Notes: generated from the letters alone by a model not told the origin. 59,994 nucleotides of DNA from Candidatus Woesearchaeota archaeon (GCA_016180195.1 JACPBS010000006.1:68681-128674), one strand, 5' to 3'. Counted from the stretch's first letter, positions 49,482 to 57,365 are shown. Numbers and translations: made by a program.

Positions 49482-49817
49482 ATGCTTACAAAAGAGGACA
49501 TTACCCGCACTTTTAAGTCCATCCCAAAAAGGAAGCTAACAGATGTCGAAAAGGAGGTCATCTATATTCTGGTTGAAAAGTCCAAGCTCGAGATAAACAA
49601 CTCAGTGCAGATACTTAACAAGGGATTTCTCATGTTTGTAGGCGTATTTATTGTTGCGATGCTTATGAAGCTGTATGACGTCGTGCCACCAATAATGATA
49701 AACATGCTCTACCTGGTAGGCATATTAGTTCTTGTGGTGATAATCTACCTTTATAACAGGGAAATTGAGAACGAGAAAAGAACACTGGATAACCTGCTTG
49801 ACAATTTCCTGAGGTAA
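49482..49817 (+). CDS. Two-helix membrane protein upstream of the KaiC-like gene
   Basis: The 111-residue protein has a helical cytosolic N-terminus (SIPKRKLTDVEKEVIYILVE), two membrane helices (FLMFVGVFIVAMLMKLY; NMLYLVGILVLVVIIYLY) joined by a short loop, and a charged C-terminal helix (EIENEKRTLDNLLDNFLR). No family was recognised. It ends one base before the KaiC-like start, so the two share a transcript and the protein may anchor the ATPase to the membrane (inference). Confidence 0.6.
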   Translation: MLTKEDITRTFKSIPKRKLTDVEKEVIYILVEKSKLEINNSVQILNKGFLMFVGVFIVAMLMKLYDVVPPIMINMLYLVGILVLVVIIYLYNREIENEKRTLDNLLDNFLR

Positions 49818-49818
49818 A

Positions 49819-50538
49819 ATGCCGAAAAAAAATGATGATAAAAAGGGTTCGATCGGTGACAGGGTGCCAACCGGGATACAGGGGTTTGATAGCGTAATAT
49901 CAGGCGGGCTTGTTCGTAATTCTGTAAACCTTCTTTCCGGCGGTCCAGGCACAGGGAAAACCATTTTTGCGCTTCAATACCTTATAAACGGGTCCAGGAT
50001 TTATGGGCAGAAAGGGCTCTACATATCAATTGAGGAAAGCGAATCTGAGCTGAAATCAGACCTTGAATCCCTAGGTATTGACTTAAAAGGTTTGGAGAAC
50101 AAGTTAAAGATAGCGTACCTGCCGATATACGAAGTAGCTGACTTTATTAAATTTATAGCGGATCAAATATCAGGCTTCAAGCCCGAAAGGGTGGTTATAG
50201 ATCCTGTAACCGCGCTTTCAATGTCTATGGAGGACGACCTGGAAAAAAGGAAGGTGCTTTACGAGCTCAAGGAGCTGCTTAAAAAGTCCAACTGCACTTC
50301 ACTGTTAATTTGCGAGTCAGGCAGCTCATCTATCGATTCCGAAAGCCAGTCTACTTCACAGTCAGGTGTTGAGGAGTTTATCTGCGATGGAGTTATCATG
50401 CTTCATCATGCAGGAATAGGGGGAGATGCTGATAGGGCGATACGGGTGGTGAAAATGAGAAGGACCAAGCACGTAAGAGGGCCTATACAGATTGAGATTG
50501 AAAAGCTTGGGATAAAGGTATCTCGCCGAAGCATTTAA
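49819..50538 (+). CDS. KaiC/RadA-like ATPase, single domain
   Basis: The 239-residue protein is a stand-alone KaiC-like domain: TGIQGFDSVISGGLVRNSVN, Walker A GGPGTGKTIF, the catalytic glutamate pair in ISIEESESEL, Walker B RVVIDPVTAL and a C-terminal beta part (VVKMRRTKHVRGPIQIEIEK). Single-domain archaeal KaiC homologues are thought to act in signal transduction with diverse partner domains. It starts two bases after the membrane-protein stop. The V4R-like gene follows at 24 bases with its own TATA box. Confidence 0.9.
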   Translation: MPKKNDDKKGSIGDRVPTGIQGFDSVISGGLVRNSVNLLSGGPGTGKTIFALQYLINGSRIYGQKGLYISIEESESELKSDLESLGIDLKGLENKLKIAYLPIYEVADFIKFIADQISGFKPERVVIDPVTALSMSMEDDLEKRKVLYELKELLKKSNCTSLLICESGSSSIDSESQSTSQSGVEEFICDGVIMLHHAGIGGDADRAIRVVKMRRTKHVRGPIQIEIEKLGIKVSRRSI

Positions 50539-50541
50539 ATT
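50533..50541 (+). promoter_or_regulatory. TATA box for the V4R-like gene
   Basis: atttaaatt overlaps the KaiC-like stop codon and is centred 26 bases before ATG 50563. Confidence 0.5.
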
Positions 50542-50562
50542 CAACGGAAAATTTATTAAAGA

Positions 50563-51024
50563 ATGATATCCTCTTTTTTAAAAAAACTGCTTTTTGCAAG
50601 GCAATTTTACATCAATGAAGGCAAAATCGAGCTCTTGGGCAAAAAGCAGATAATGCTCCCGTGTGATGTAGTTGCCGAGCTTGAAAAAGGCAACCCGAAG
50701 CTTTACGATTCAGTCAAGAAGGCAGTTATTAACGATATGAAGAATTATGCGCAGAGGCTCGGAGGCAGCGAAGAGGGAATGATAAAGAATATTGACCACC
50801 TGTTCGAAACTTTCGGGCTCGGAACATTGCAGATAGTGAAGCTGGACTACAAGACAAAGAAGTGCACCGTGATAGTCAGGAATTCGCCCCTAACCGAGAC
50901 GAATGTGGGTATACCGCTAACATCTGCAGTTGTAGCAGGCATGTTCAGCTTTCTGCTGGAAAAGGATATGAATACCAAGCAATCAAAGAAGGTTTCAAAT
51001 AATTTCGAGTATGTTTTCGAATAA
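50563..51024 (+). CDS. V4R-like ligand-binding protein
   Basis: The 153-residue protein resembles the V4R/bacterial 4-vinyl reductase fold: an FARQFYINEGKIELLGKKQI strand region, PCDVVAELEKGNPKLYDSVK, an aligned helical middle, then LGTLQIVKLDYKTKKCTVIV and a C-terminal GMFSFLLEKDM. V4R domains bind small hydrophobic ligands and often accompany KaiC-like and other signalling modules. The metal-binding cysteines of some V4R members are not obvious. It is 21 bases upstream of the FIST gene. Confidence 0.55.
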   Translation: MISSFLKKLLFARQFYINEGKIELLGKKQIMLPCDVVAELEKGNPKLYDSVKKAVINDMKNYAQRLGGSEEGMIKNIDHLFETFGLGTLQIVKLDYKTKKCTVIVRNSPLTETNVGIPLTSAVVAGMFSFLLEKDMNTKQSKKVSNNFEYVFE

Positions 51025-51045
51025 ATCAAAACATGAGGTGGAAAA

Positions 51046-52347
51046 ATGGCTTCAGGACTGATTATCTCAGGGGTTGGCTTCTCCAAGGAAAAGGACTCAT
51101 ACAAGGCAGCAAAAAAGGCTGCAACAGAGGCTATTAAAGGGCTTGGCAAGAAAAAGCCGAAGATATCACTGGCATTTTACGCAGGCAACAGCTACAATCC
51201 TGTGGAAATTAACAGGGCCCTTTCCGAAGTATTCGATGGCACTGAATTCGTAGGCGGCTCAACTGACGCGGTCATTTATGGAAAAGATATCTATCCGGAT
51301 GGCATAGTGATTGCATCACTGTATTCAGACTACATCAGTTTTGGTGTTGCTTCAGTGGATAATATTTCGAAGGATCCGAAGAAGCTATCTAAGCAGGCAA
51401 TAGAGCAGGCAGTGCAGAGGATAAAGCTTGACAAATACACAGATTCGTACATGGCATTCACCAGGGTCAGCAAGGGAAACCTTACTGACATCATAAGGAT
51501 ACCTCAATTCTTTGTCTTTGCACTGACAAGGGGTTTTGAGCCCACAAAGATGGGCAACGAGGACCTGATCATCGACGGCATAGGGGAAAAGATAGGGAAA
51601 TATATCCCCCTATTCGGCGGAAGCCTTGGCTCGAACATGGATAACGTGTTCAGCAATACGCCTTATGAGATTGTTTCGCTTCATTCAGGAAAAATAATGA
51701 AGGACGGCCTAATCGTGATTTTCGCGTGCACAGACCTGCTTTATGCAAGTTCACTTGCTCACGGAGCGCAGCCTCACGGAGCAATGGGGTACATTTCTGA
51801 AGTGAAGGAAAAGGGATTTGTTGTAACCAAGATCAGCGGGCAGTCTATAATTGACTGGTATGCGAGCACTCTTGGGGTAGACAGAAAAGAATTTATGTCA
51901 AAGATCCTTTACTACACCCAGAAATACCCGCTGGGTTTCCCTGACGGCTATGGGAACATAGTGATGAGGGCTGGCGGGGTTCCTGCCAAGGAAGGCCTCT
52001 CTTACATAGCCCCTTTCAAGGAAAACACGCCAATCAACATAATGAACCTTGAGAACAACAAGCAGCTGCTTAAGGCGAATAATGAACTGCTCTCGGATCT
52101 TCAAAATCACCTTAACAAGAAGATGAATCCGCAAGTCAGCTTCCTCATCTCGTGCTCATCACGAAGAAGGGTGCTTGACAAGAAGCATTCGCTACAGGAA
52201 ATAAAAGAGCTAAACAAGCTTTCAAAAACCCCTCTGTTCGGGTTTTGCAGCTTTGGCGAGATAGGCTCAAAGCCTGCAGAGGCATGCCACTTCCACCACC
52301 TCTGCACTAATGTATTCAACATTTATGAGAAGCTTTTGTCAAAATGA
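51046..52347 (+). CDS. FIST-domain sensory protein
   Basis: The 433-residue protein has FIST_N (ASGLIISGVGFSKEKDSYKA; EVFDGTEFVGGSTDAVIYG; YSDYISFGVASV) and FIST_C (residues about 220-425, ending TPLFGFCSFGEIGSKPAEAC). FIST is a predicted sensory domain that binds small molecules, possibly amino acids or fatty-acid-like ligands. There is no membrane helix. A GAGGTGG Shine-Dalgarno precedes ATG 51046. The LuxE-like gene overlaps its 3' end by four bases, so they are co-translated. Confidence 0.87.
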   Translation: MASGLIISGVGFSKEKDSYKAAKKAATEAIKGLGKKKPKISLAFYAGNSYNPVEINRALSEVFDGTEFVGGSTDAVIYGKDIYPDGIVIASLYSDYISFGVASVDNISKDPKKLSKQAIEQAVQRIKLDKYTDSYMAFTRVSKGNLTDIIRIPQFFVFALTRGFEPTKMGNEDLIIDGIGEKIGKYIPLFGGSLGSNMDNVFSNTPYEIVSLHSGKIMKDGLIVIFACTDLLYASSLAHGAQPHGAMGYISEVKEKGFVVTKISGQSIIDWYASTLGVDRKEFMSKILYYTQKYPLGFPDGYGNIVMRAGGVPAKEGLSYIAPFKENTPINIMNLENNKQLLKANNELLSDLQNHLNKKMNPQVSFLISCSSRRRVLDKKHSLQEIKELNKLSKTPLFGFCSFGEIGSKPAEACHFHHLCTNVFNIYEKLLSK

Positions 52348-53708
52348 GCTTAACGGTAATTAGCAAATCAGAGCCTGAACTTGTACAATATCTAAAAACT
52401 ATTGATAAGTCCTACAGGATCGATCCCATAGACCTCCCGGTTTGGGTAGCTGGATCAGCTGATTGGGAAATAATGGAGCATGAAACAAGGAATCTGATCC
52501 TGGGGGGTATGTTAAGCAAAGTAGTGGCAAGGGCGAAGCACGTTCCCTACTTCAGAGATAATCCTGACTGGGAATACGTAAGGCCTGATGATATAGACCG
52601 GCTTTCAGACCTGCATTGGCTCCCGGTAATGGCAAAGGATGATATTCCAGGCACAGCAGTTACAGGATTCAGGGCTGTTGTCAATTCAAATCCCGGCATG
52701 CTTGTACATGAGAATCTGGATGAACTGATAAGAAGACAGGAAAAGGCTAATCCTGATTACGCTACAATACTCGTTCAACATGGCGGCCAAAAGATTTTTC
52801 GATATGGTTCAGGGGGCACGCAGGGACAATCCACCACAACAATTCTTACTTACATTGATATGCATGCAGAAGAACTGGCCCTTGCAAGGTGCCTGACTTC
52901 AAATGGGCTCAATAAGGGAAACAATGGAAGGATTCTCTGTCTTTATAATGACACGCACAAAGGAGGATTCCAGCTCAAACAGGCAGCCCAAATCATGGGA
53001 ATGGAATTCCACTCAAGGGCGGAACTGATGGACTGGCTGAAGCAAAAACCGAAATACAGCAATGCCGTGTCTAAACTGGAGGTAAATGAGCAATTAACCA
53101 GCCAGCAATTCGAGGACTATTCTGCTGTTGTCAGGGCTGGAATTAGGGATTTCATAACTGAATACGGAATCGAGGTTATTGAGTCAGTACAGCCGCCTCC
53201 AGAGTTCCTTTCAAGCAATGCAAAGGGCGGTAACCTGGCGTTCATGAAAATCTATGAAGAGGGGCCCTCTTCATTCAGAAACGTAAAAGAAATTTTTCTC
53301 ACAGGATTCCCTGTTGACAAAAAGACTTGCGAAACATTGATGACATATGACCCGACTTATGAAACATTAATGAGCCGCGTATCAACAACAGCAGGTTCCA
53401 CTGAAGCAATGGCGTGGGGAACTACAAAAAATATTCTGGGAGACGTTAACGACCTAAAATCAGCCCACTTTCCGACTGTTGCCTTAGTTGCAAGGTACAG
53501 CGGTTACTGCGTTCCAAATCTATCGACATTGTCTCCGGGAACAGAAGGACTGGTCTTTTTAACTGCACTCTCCAGGGCAGGTTCTGTTTACATAAACCTG
53601 TTCACAGGGGACTTTGCAACCAAAACACAAGCAGGGCTCAGCGGAGTCCACAGATACCAGACAACAAACATAGCGGGATCATGCGCACTTGATGCTCTTG
53701 CATTATGA
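52344..53708 (+). CDS. LuxE/PaaK-like acyl-activating enzyme
   Basis: The 454-residue protein resembles the acyl-protein synthetase (LuxE) and phenylacetate-CoA ligase class of the ANL superfamily: FRYGSGGTQGQSTTTILTY (nucleotide loop), a middle domain with RVSTTAGSTEAMAWGTTKN (A5-like STE), and SPGTEGLVFLTALSRAGSVY ending in LFTGDFATKTQAG (GD motif). It would activate a carboxylic acid as acyl-AMP and pass it to a thiol. Start overlaps the FIST stop, and its stop overlaps the LuxC-like start by four bases. Confidence 0.75.
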   Translation: MSLTVISKSEPELVQYLKTIDKSYRIDPIDLPVWVAGSADWEIMEHETRNLILGGMLSKVVARAKHVPYFRDNPDWEYVRPDDIDRLSDLHWLPVMAKDDIPGTAVTGFRAVVNSNPGMLVHENLDELIRRQEKANPDYATILVQHGGQKIFRYGSGGTQGQSTTTILTYIDMHAEELALARCLTSNGLNKGNNGRILCLYNDTHKGGFQLKQAAQIMGMEFHSRAELMDWLKQKPKYSNAVSKLEVNEQLTSQQFEDYSAVVRAGIRDFITEYGIEVIESVQPPPEFLSSNAKGGNLAFMKIYEEGPSSFRNVKEIFLTGFPVDKKTCETLMTYDPTYETLMSRVSTTAGSTEAMAWGTTKNILGDVNDLKSAHFPTVALVARYSGYCVPNLSTLSPGTEGLVFLTALSRAGSVYINLFTGDFATKTQAGLSGVHRYQTTNIAGSCALDALAL

Positions 53709-54994
53709 CATCATTAACCCATTTAATTGGATCTGAAATGTATGCACTAGAAACATTTACAGTTAGTGCCCCGTTTGCTGAAAATGGGCAGCCTATCGAA
53801 GTGCTGCTTCCCCGACTGAAAGAAGAAGACCGTGAGGGAGTCAAACGGGCAATTAGAAGGGTGGAACGTATTGATTATTCTGAAAGGGCGAGGGTAATTG
53901 GAAGCCTTGTTAATTATTCCCCTTCAAGGCAAACCCTGGAATCAATGTGCAGGTTCACAGGCATGCCTATTGCTTGGATTTCAGAAAAGATAAAGGAAGG
54001 CATACAGTTGGCAGTTGGATTAAGCAAAAGGGGGCTTGAAGAAAGCCCTTACAATAACCATGCTTTTGTGAATATAACCCCGAATGATCCGAGGGAATTC
54101 TTTTTCTTCGCAGCGCATACATTAATGGCAGATATTCCTGCTGTGATAAAGCTTAGCTCAAGGGAGCCATTCCTGGGTCATGAAGTAACAAGGCATCTCC
54201 TGGAAAGCGGAATGCCTCCGGGGTATGTTAACATCCTATATGCCGACTCCTCTAGTCGGGACGATTCAAAAATCGTAAAGGACATGCTTAATGACCCGGC
54301 TGCCATTCCTATAGTTATGGGAAGCGCACTTCTGTCACCAAGACAGATATCCTTCTATGCAGACCACTCCCGAGGACTAGTGCTTGATGCAGCCGCAGCG
54401 ATTCCCCACCTTGCCACATCAATCTTCTCACCGCTTTCATGCCTTTCCGAGCATAATCATATAGTGGTAGGAAGAGAGAATTATGAACGCATAAAGCATG
54501 AGGTAATGAGCTTATACAGTTCAGCTATAACTGGCAATCTGCTAGACGAAAAAACAACAATGGGAAAGATAGAAGAAACAGTGCTGTCGCAGCTCATCGG
54601 GCTGATTAAACTAGGTGTATATTCCGGGACAATGAACGTGATATATGCAAGATCAGAAATGCCTGGACATGGAGCACTTATAGAGCACTATTCTGAGCTT
54701 GGAACCACCCCTAACCTGCTCATGACACAATCTCTGCCTGCTTATGTAACAGGCCTTAGATACGTTCCTACAATCGAAGACGCACTCAGAGATATAGCCC
54801 GCGCAAGTGCGTGTCTTCCCAAGCTTAGAAAAAGCATGGCAATAGCAGTTTATGGAAATAATATACCTGGAGATCTGACCGAAAATCTGAAAAAGCATGC
54901 TTTTACAGTATCACCCAATAGGCCCTGCGATAAAGTAGATGGCATCGAGCACCAGGGAGTAAACATGAACCATGCCTTAACAAGATATAGGTAA
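53705..54994 (+). CDS. LuxC-like acyl-CoA/acyl-protein reductase
   Basis: The 429-residue protein resembles LuxC, the NADPH-dependent acyl reductase of the aldehyde-dehydrogenase superfamily. Its Rossmann-like coenzyme region includes IPAVIKLSSREPFLGHEVTR, and the catalytic cysteine is in FSPLSCLSEHNHIVVG (Cys of LSCLSEH). LuxC turns an acyl thioester or acyl-CoA into an aldehyde. LuxE- and LuxC-like partners next to each other imply a fatty-acid-type reductase pair. No luciferase genes are present. Confidence 0.72.
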   Translation: MTSLTHLIGSEMYALETFTVSAPFAENGQPIEVLLPRLKEEDREGVKRAIRRVERIDYSERARVIGSLVNYSPSRQTLESMCRFTGMPIAWISEKIKEGIQLAVGLSKRGLEESPYNNHAFVNITPNDPREFFFFAAHTLMADIPAVIKLSSREPFLGHEVTRHLLESGMPPGYVNILYADSSSRDDSKIVKDMLNDPAAIPIVMGSALLSPRQISFYADHSRGLVLDAAAAIPHLATSIFSPLSCLSEHNHIVVGRENYERIKHEVMSLYSSAITGNLLDEKTTMGKIEETVLSQLIGLIKLGVYSGTMNVIYARSEMPGHGALIEHYSELGTTPNLLMTQSLPAYVTGLRYVPTIEDALRDIARASACLPKLRKSMAIAVYGNNIPGDLTENLKKHAFTVSPNRPCDKVDGIEHQGVNMNHALTRYR

Positions 54995-54996
54995 AA

Positions 54997-55455
54997 ATGA
55001 AACTAACCCACTCATTCATATCGGCACTGGACATGAACGAGCAGCTGCCCTTTGCGCTCAAGAAGACGAAAACACTCCAGGAAAGCTTTGCAGAGCAGGA
55101 ACGGGCCAAAGAGGAGCTTCAGAAATTCATCAAAAAGCTGGAAAAAAACCTCAACGAGGATATGTGCTACATAGGAATGGATGTCATAGGGGAAAAGTCG
55201 TATGAGCGCTTCATGCTTAAAAACTCGGGCTTCTTTGAGCTCATAGTTGAAAATCCTGTTGCGATGACTGCACACTTCCCTGAAACGAAGAGGGCGGAAA
55301 ATTTCCTGAACGCCCTAAAGAAAACCCTGGACCAGACGCTTCCGAGAGGGCCTGCAAAGGATATATTCCTGAATTCCCTCGAGGTAAACCAGGACGAGGA
55401 TACCTCGCTGAAAGTCGAGGGCTGGCATAAAATTAAGGAGATAAGGGGAAAATAG
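54997..55455 (+). CDS. Small protein of the LuxE/LuxC operon
   Basis: The 152-residue protein has a helical N-terminal coiled-coil-like part (KKTKTLQESFAEQERAKEEL, QKFIKKLEKNLNED) and a more globular C-terminal part (FFELIVENPVAMTAHFPETK, RAENFLNALKKTLDQT). No family was recognised. It begins two bases after the LuxC-like stop, so it is the fourth gene of the FIST operon and a candidate acyl-carrier, regulator or scaffold (inference). Confidence 0.55.
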   Translation: MKLTHSFISALDMNEQLPFALKKTKTLQESFAEQERAKEELQKFIKKLEKNLNEDMCYIGMDVIGEKSYERFMLKNSGFFELIVENPVAMTAHFPETKRAENFLNALKKTLDQTLPRGPAKDIFLNSLEVNQDEDTSLKVEGWHKIKEIRGK

Positions 55456-55456
55456 T

Positions 55457-55630
55457 TTAACTCTTCATTCTTGGAATAACTATGTAAGCAATAAGTGCGA
55501 GCAATATGGTGACAAGCCAAAACACAAAAACATCGATTGCCCTTAAAGCGAGAAGTACAAAATTCGAAATTGCGACGATAGCTGCAAAAACCGCGACAAA
55601 CTGAATAGTATTCATGACAAATGGACTCAT
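55457..55630 (-). CDS. Small two-helix membrane protein
   Basis: The 57-residue protein has two membrane helices (TIQFVAVFAAIVAISNFVLL; DVFVFWLVTILLALIAYIVI) and a short basic end (PRMKS). The frame is open to a TTG at 55660 but ATG 55630 (MSPFVMNTIQF) is the better start. It converges with the FIST operon; its stop is one base after the operon's last stop on the opposite strand. Function unknown. Confidence 0.45.
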   Translation of the reverse strand: MSPFVMNTIQFVAVFAAIVAISNFVLLALRAIDVFVFWLVTILLALIAYIVIPRMKS

Positions 55631-55664
55631 TGGGATGCGCCTTTCATAAAGCTGCACCAAAAAA

Positions 55665-55700
55665 GTCGGGCGTAAAATCTTTTTGATTTTAGCCCAACGA
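55665..55700. repeat. Hairpin matching the tRNA-associated element, copy 3
   Basis: tcgggcgtaaaatc / gattttagcccaac with the conserved bulged G equals hairpin 2 of copies 1 and 2, again in plus orientation. It ends exactly at the 3' end of tRNA-Ala on the minus strand. On the minus strand it is followed by a run of six T, so it could be the tRNA-Ala terminator. Confidence 0.65.
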
Positions 55701-55842
55701 TGGACTCGTCGGGACTTTCAGTGGCTATTGGCTTTTGGTTTGCAGTTCGTTACTGATAACAACAAACTACCTGCCGATAACCATTTTGAACCCGAAGCCT
55801 CACCACAGCGAATGGTGCGCTCTACCATTGAGCTACGAGCCC
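55701..55842 (-). tRNA. tRNA-Ala (anticodon CGC) with a 70-base T-loop intron
   Basis: The minus strand reads acceptor gggctcg / cgagtcc with a G3-U70 pair (alanine identity), D-stem gctc/gagc, anticodon stem cacca/tggtg with loop ttcgctg (CGC), and T-stem tcggg/cccga. The T-loop ttcaaa is cut by about 70 bases (55715-55784) before t-cccga. Around both joints a bulge-helix-bulge fits: outer T-stem, central helix ttca/tgaa, bulges aaa and agt, inner stem tggttat/atagcca. Cutting after the second base of each bulge gives ttcaaat, a normal T-loop. Confidence 0.9.
55715..55784 (-). other. tRNA-Ala intron (position 59/60)
   Basis: Within the intron, tggttatcggc pairs with gccaatagcca (one mismatch), and an inner 11-pair stem gtagtttgttg / taacgaactgc has a seven-base loop. 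The fold brings the bulge-helix-bulge ends together for the tRNA splicing endonuclease. Confidence 0.8.
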
Positions 55843-55849
55843 GAAAAAA

Positions 55850-55975
55850 TCAGCTAGCAACATAAAGAGTCTTCTTTTTAGGAGATTCCTTTTCCCCCTC
55901 TTCCATGTAGAATTCCGGATCCTCCTCAATCGGCTCGTGATATTCTACAGGCAAAAAACGCTTTTCCTTAATCAT
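55850..55975 (-). CDS. 41-residue small protein upstream of tRNA-Ala
   Basis: The short protein (MIKEKRFLPVEYHEPIEEDP, ending KKKTLYVAS) is basic at both ends and acidic in the middle. A TATA box (55999-56006) lies 27 bases before ATG 55975, favouring it over the in-frame ATG at 55987. Its stop is seven bases from the 5' end of tRNA-Ala on the same strand, so one transcript could yield both an mRNA and the tRNA. No family was recognised. Confidence 0.5.
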   Translation of the reverse strand: MIKEKRFLPVEYHEPIEEDPEFYMEEGEKESPKKKTLYVAS

Positions 55976-55998
55976 TGATAAACGCATTGCAAATCACT

Positions 55999-56006
55999 TA
56001 TATAAA
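55999..56006 (-). promoter_or_regulatory. TATA box for the 41-residue gene/tRNA-Ala
   Basis: ttatataa on the minus strand 27 bases before ATG 55975. Confidence 0.55.
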
Positions 56007-56040
56007 GGTTATCATGTAGAAAAAAGAGACCACCACAATG

Positions 56041-56049
56041 TTTTTAAAT
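56041..56049 (+). promoter_or_regulatory. TATA box for rps17e
   Basis: tttttaaat centred 25 bases before ATG 56070. Confidence 0.6.
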
Positions 56050-56069
56050 GGCCCCGAATCTTTTCCTGA

Positions 56070-56264
56070 ATGGGAAGGATAAAGACACAGCTCATAAAAA
56101 AATCCGCTGAAAGCATTGTTAAGGCGTTTTCCCAGAAACTAACTCCTAATTTTGAACAGAACAAGTTATTTCTCGCCCAAAACCTGAAAGTTTCCTCAAA
56201 GAAGCTAAGGAATGCGATAATAGGGTATGCAACAAGGCTTGTCAAGCTTAACAAGATAGAATAA
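56070..56264 (+). CDS. rps17e: Ribosomal protein S17e
   Basis: The 64-residue protein matches the archaeal/eukaryotic S17e: MGRIKTQLIKKSAESIVKAF at the N-terminus and KKLRNAIIGYATRLVKLNKI at the C-terminus, the usual length for the family. It binds the 30S subunit. It is a single-gene unit with a leaderless-type promoter, separate from the L11 gene that converges on it. Confidence 0.95.
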   Translation: MGRIKTQLIKKSAESIVKAFSQKLTPNFEQNKLFLAQNLKVSSKKLRNAIIGYATRLVKLNKIE

Positions 56265-56372
56265 AAATCGGCTAATTGTTTGCCACGGAACCGACATAAA
56301 ATTTCTTTAACCAGACCAAGAATTACAAATAAATTTCGTTTTGGGTTCAAAGCCCCTCCCTTTATGGCGAAA

Positions 56373-56518
56373 CCCAAATTGTTTTAACAATTGGGCACAA
56401 GAATGCAATTCTTTGTGTTCCCAAATCGTTTTGCGATTGTGACATTTGAACTCTGTTCAAATTGGGATCCGCCATTGATGTGAGATGATTTCCGAGCGGC
56501 GGATTTTTATTACTTCTT
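56373..56518 (+). repeat. Hairpin-array repeat, copy C (four hairpins)
   Basis: In order: cccaaattgtt/aacaattggg (56373-56395), cacaagaat/attctttgtg (56396-56417), cccaaatcg/cgattg (from 56420) and catttgaac/gttcaaattggg, then a tail ggatccgcc...cggcggatttttattac that also forms an inverted pair (ggatccgcc/ggcggat). The last part matches copy B. It fills most of the gap between the convergent S17e and L11 genes and reaches the L11 stop codon. Confidence 0.65.
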
Positions 56519-57316
56519 CTCTGCCTTTTCAGTCTTGGCTCCTGCAGATGGCGAAGCCTTTCCTGGCGCCGCAGCTTTTGCACCGCCCGCAGATGGTGCA
56601 GCAGCTGCTCCTGCAGCAGCTCCTTCAGCAGGCAGAAGCTCATCAATAATGGTTGCCGGAATTCCGCTTGTTGCAAGCCTGCCCTTGATAAGACCCCTCT
56701 CCTTGCCTGCCATGCTTTCAATAATTGCCTTGGCCTTTGCAAGAAGCTCATCCCTTCTTTTTGCAGCGCTCTCAGCAAGCCTTTTCTTCTCCTCTTCCAA
56801 CTGCTCCAGCTCCTCTTTAGAAAGCTCGGTCTTCTCTTCCCTGATCTCCTGGTCGAAAATCCCTGAATTAATGTCCTTTATAGTTTCAGAAGCCTGCTTA
56901 CCCTCTACTAGTATGCCCATGGAATTGCATGTTCCAACTATCTGCTTTACCTTTTCCCTTAGGGAACTGCCAAGAAGAGAATCCTCCTTCATCTTGGCGA
57001 TCTTGATAATCTGCTCAATCTTGAGATCAGCGACCTTGTCAAGCAAAGGGTTACCTGACCCTTTTTCGATGTTTGCCTCCTTCACTATCAAGGCACTTGC
57101 AGGAGGCGTTCCAACAGTAACCTCAAATGACTTGTCTGAGGATTCAACGATGACCTTAATAGGCACCTGCATGCCTTTGAAAGAAGCTGTTTTCCTATTT
57201 ATCTCCGCAATAACCTGGCCGATGTTCACGCCAGCAGGGCCCAATGCAGGCCCCAGCGGAGGCCCGGCTGTTGCCTTTCCCCCTTCAACCAATGCTGCAA
57301 CTGTTTGCTTTGCCAT
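56510..57316 (-). CDS. rpl11: Ribosomal protein L11 with C-terminal extension
   Basis: The 268-residue protein is L11 in residues 1-165: GGKATAGPPLGPALGPAGVN at the N-terminus and the RNA-binding KGSGNPLLDKVADLKIEQII to VGTCNSMGILVEG. About 100 more residues form a charged helix (KTELSKEELEQLEEEKKRLA) and an Ala/Pro/Gly/Lys tail. L11 binds 23S rRNA at the GTPase centre. The frame is open 21 codons upstream; ATG 57316 matches the family start. It has its own promoter (57357-57365). Confidence 0.95.
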   Translation of the reverse strand: MAKQTVAALVEGGKATAGPPLGPALGPAGVNIGQVIAEINRKTASFKGMQVPIKVIVESSDKSFEVTVGTPPASALIVKEANIEKGSGNPLLDKVADLKIEQIIKIAKMKEDSLLGSSLREKVKQIVGTCNSMGILVEGKQASETIKDINSGIFDQEIREEKTELSKEELEQLEEEKKRLAESAAKRRDELLAKAKAIIESMAGKERGLIKGRLATSGIPATIIDELLPAEGAAAGAAAAPSAGGAKAAAPGKASPSAGAKTEKAEKK

Positions 57317-57356
57317 TTTATAATCCAAGAAACTTGAATTTGGAGTCTGCCTTGCA

Positions 57357-57365
57357 TTTATATAG
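57357..57365 (-). promoter_or_regulatory. TATA box for rpl11
   Basis: tatataaat on the minus strand, about 45 bases before ATG 57316, implying a leader of about 17 bases; it lies before the convergently placed nusG stop region. Confidence 0.5.

Noticed and set aside
55683-55865. 60-codon plus-strand frame
   Set aside because: It is antisense to the tRNA-Ala gene and its intron.
56339-56360. tRNA T-arm-like sequence gggttcaaagccc
   Set aside because: No D-arm, anticodon stem or acceptor stem fits around it; it belongs to the hairpin repeat region.
56012-56377. 121-codon minus-strand frame opposite rps17e
   Set aside because: Complement of the S17e gene and the hairpin repeat; no start signal.
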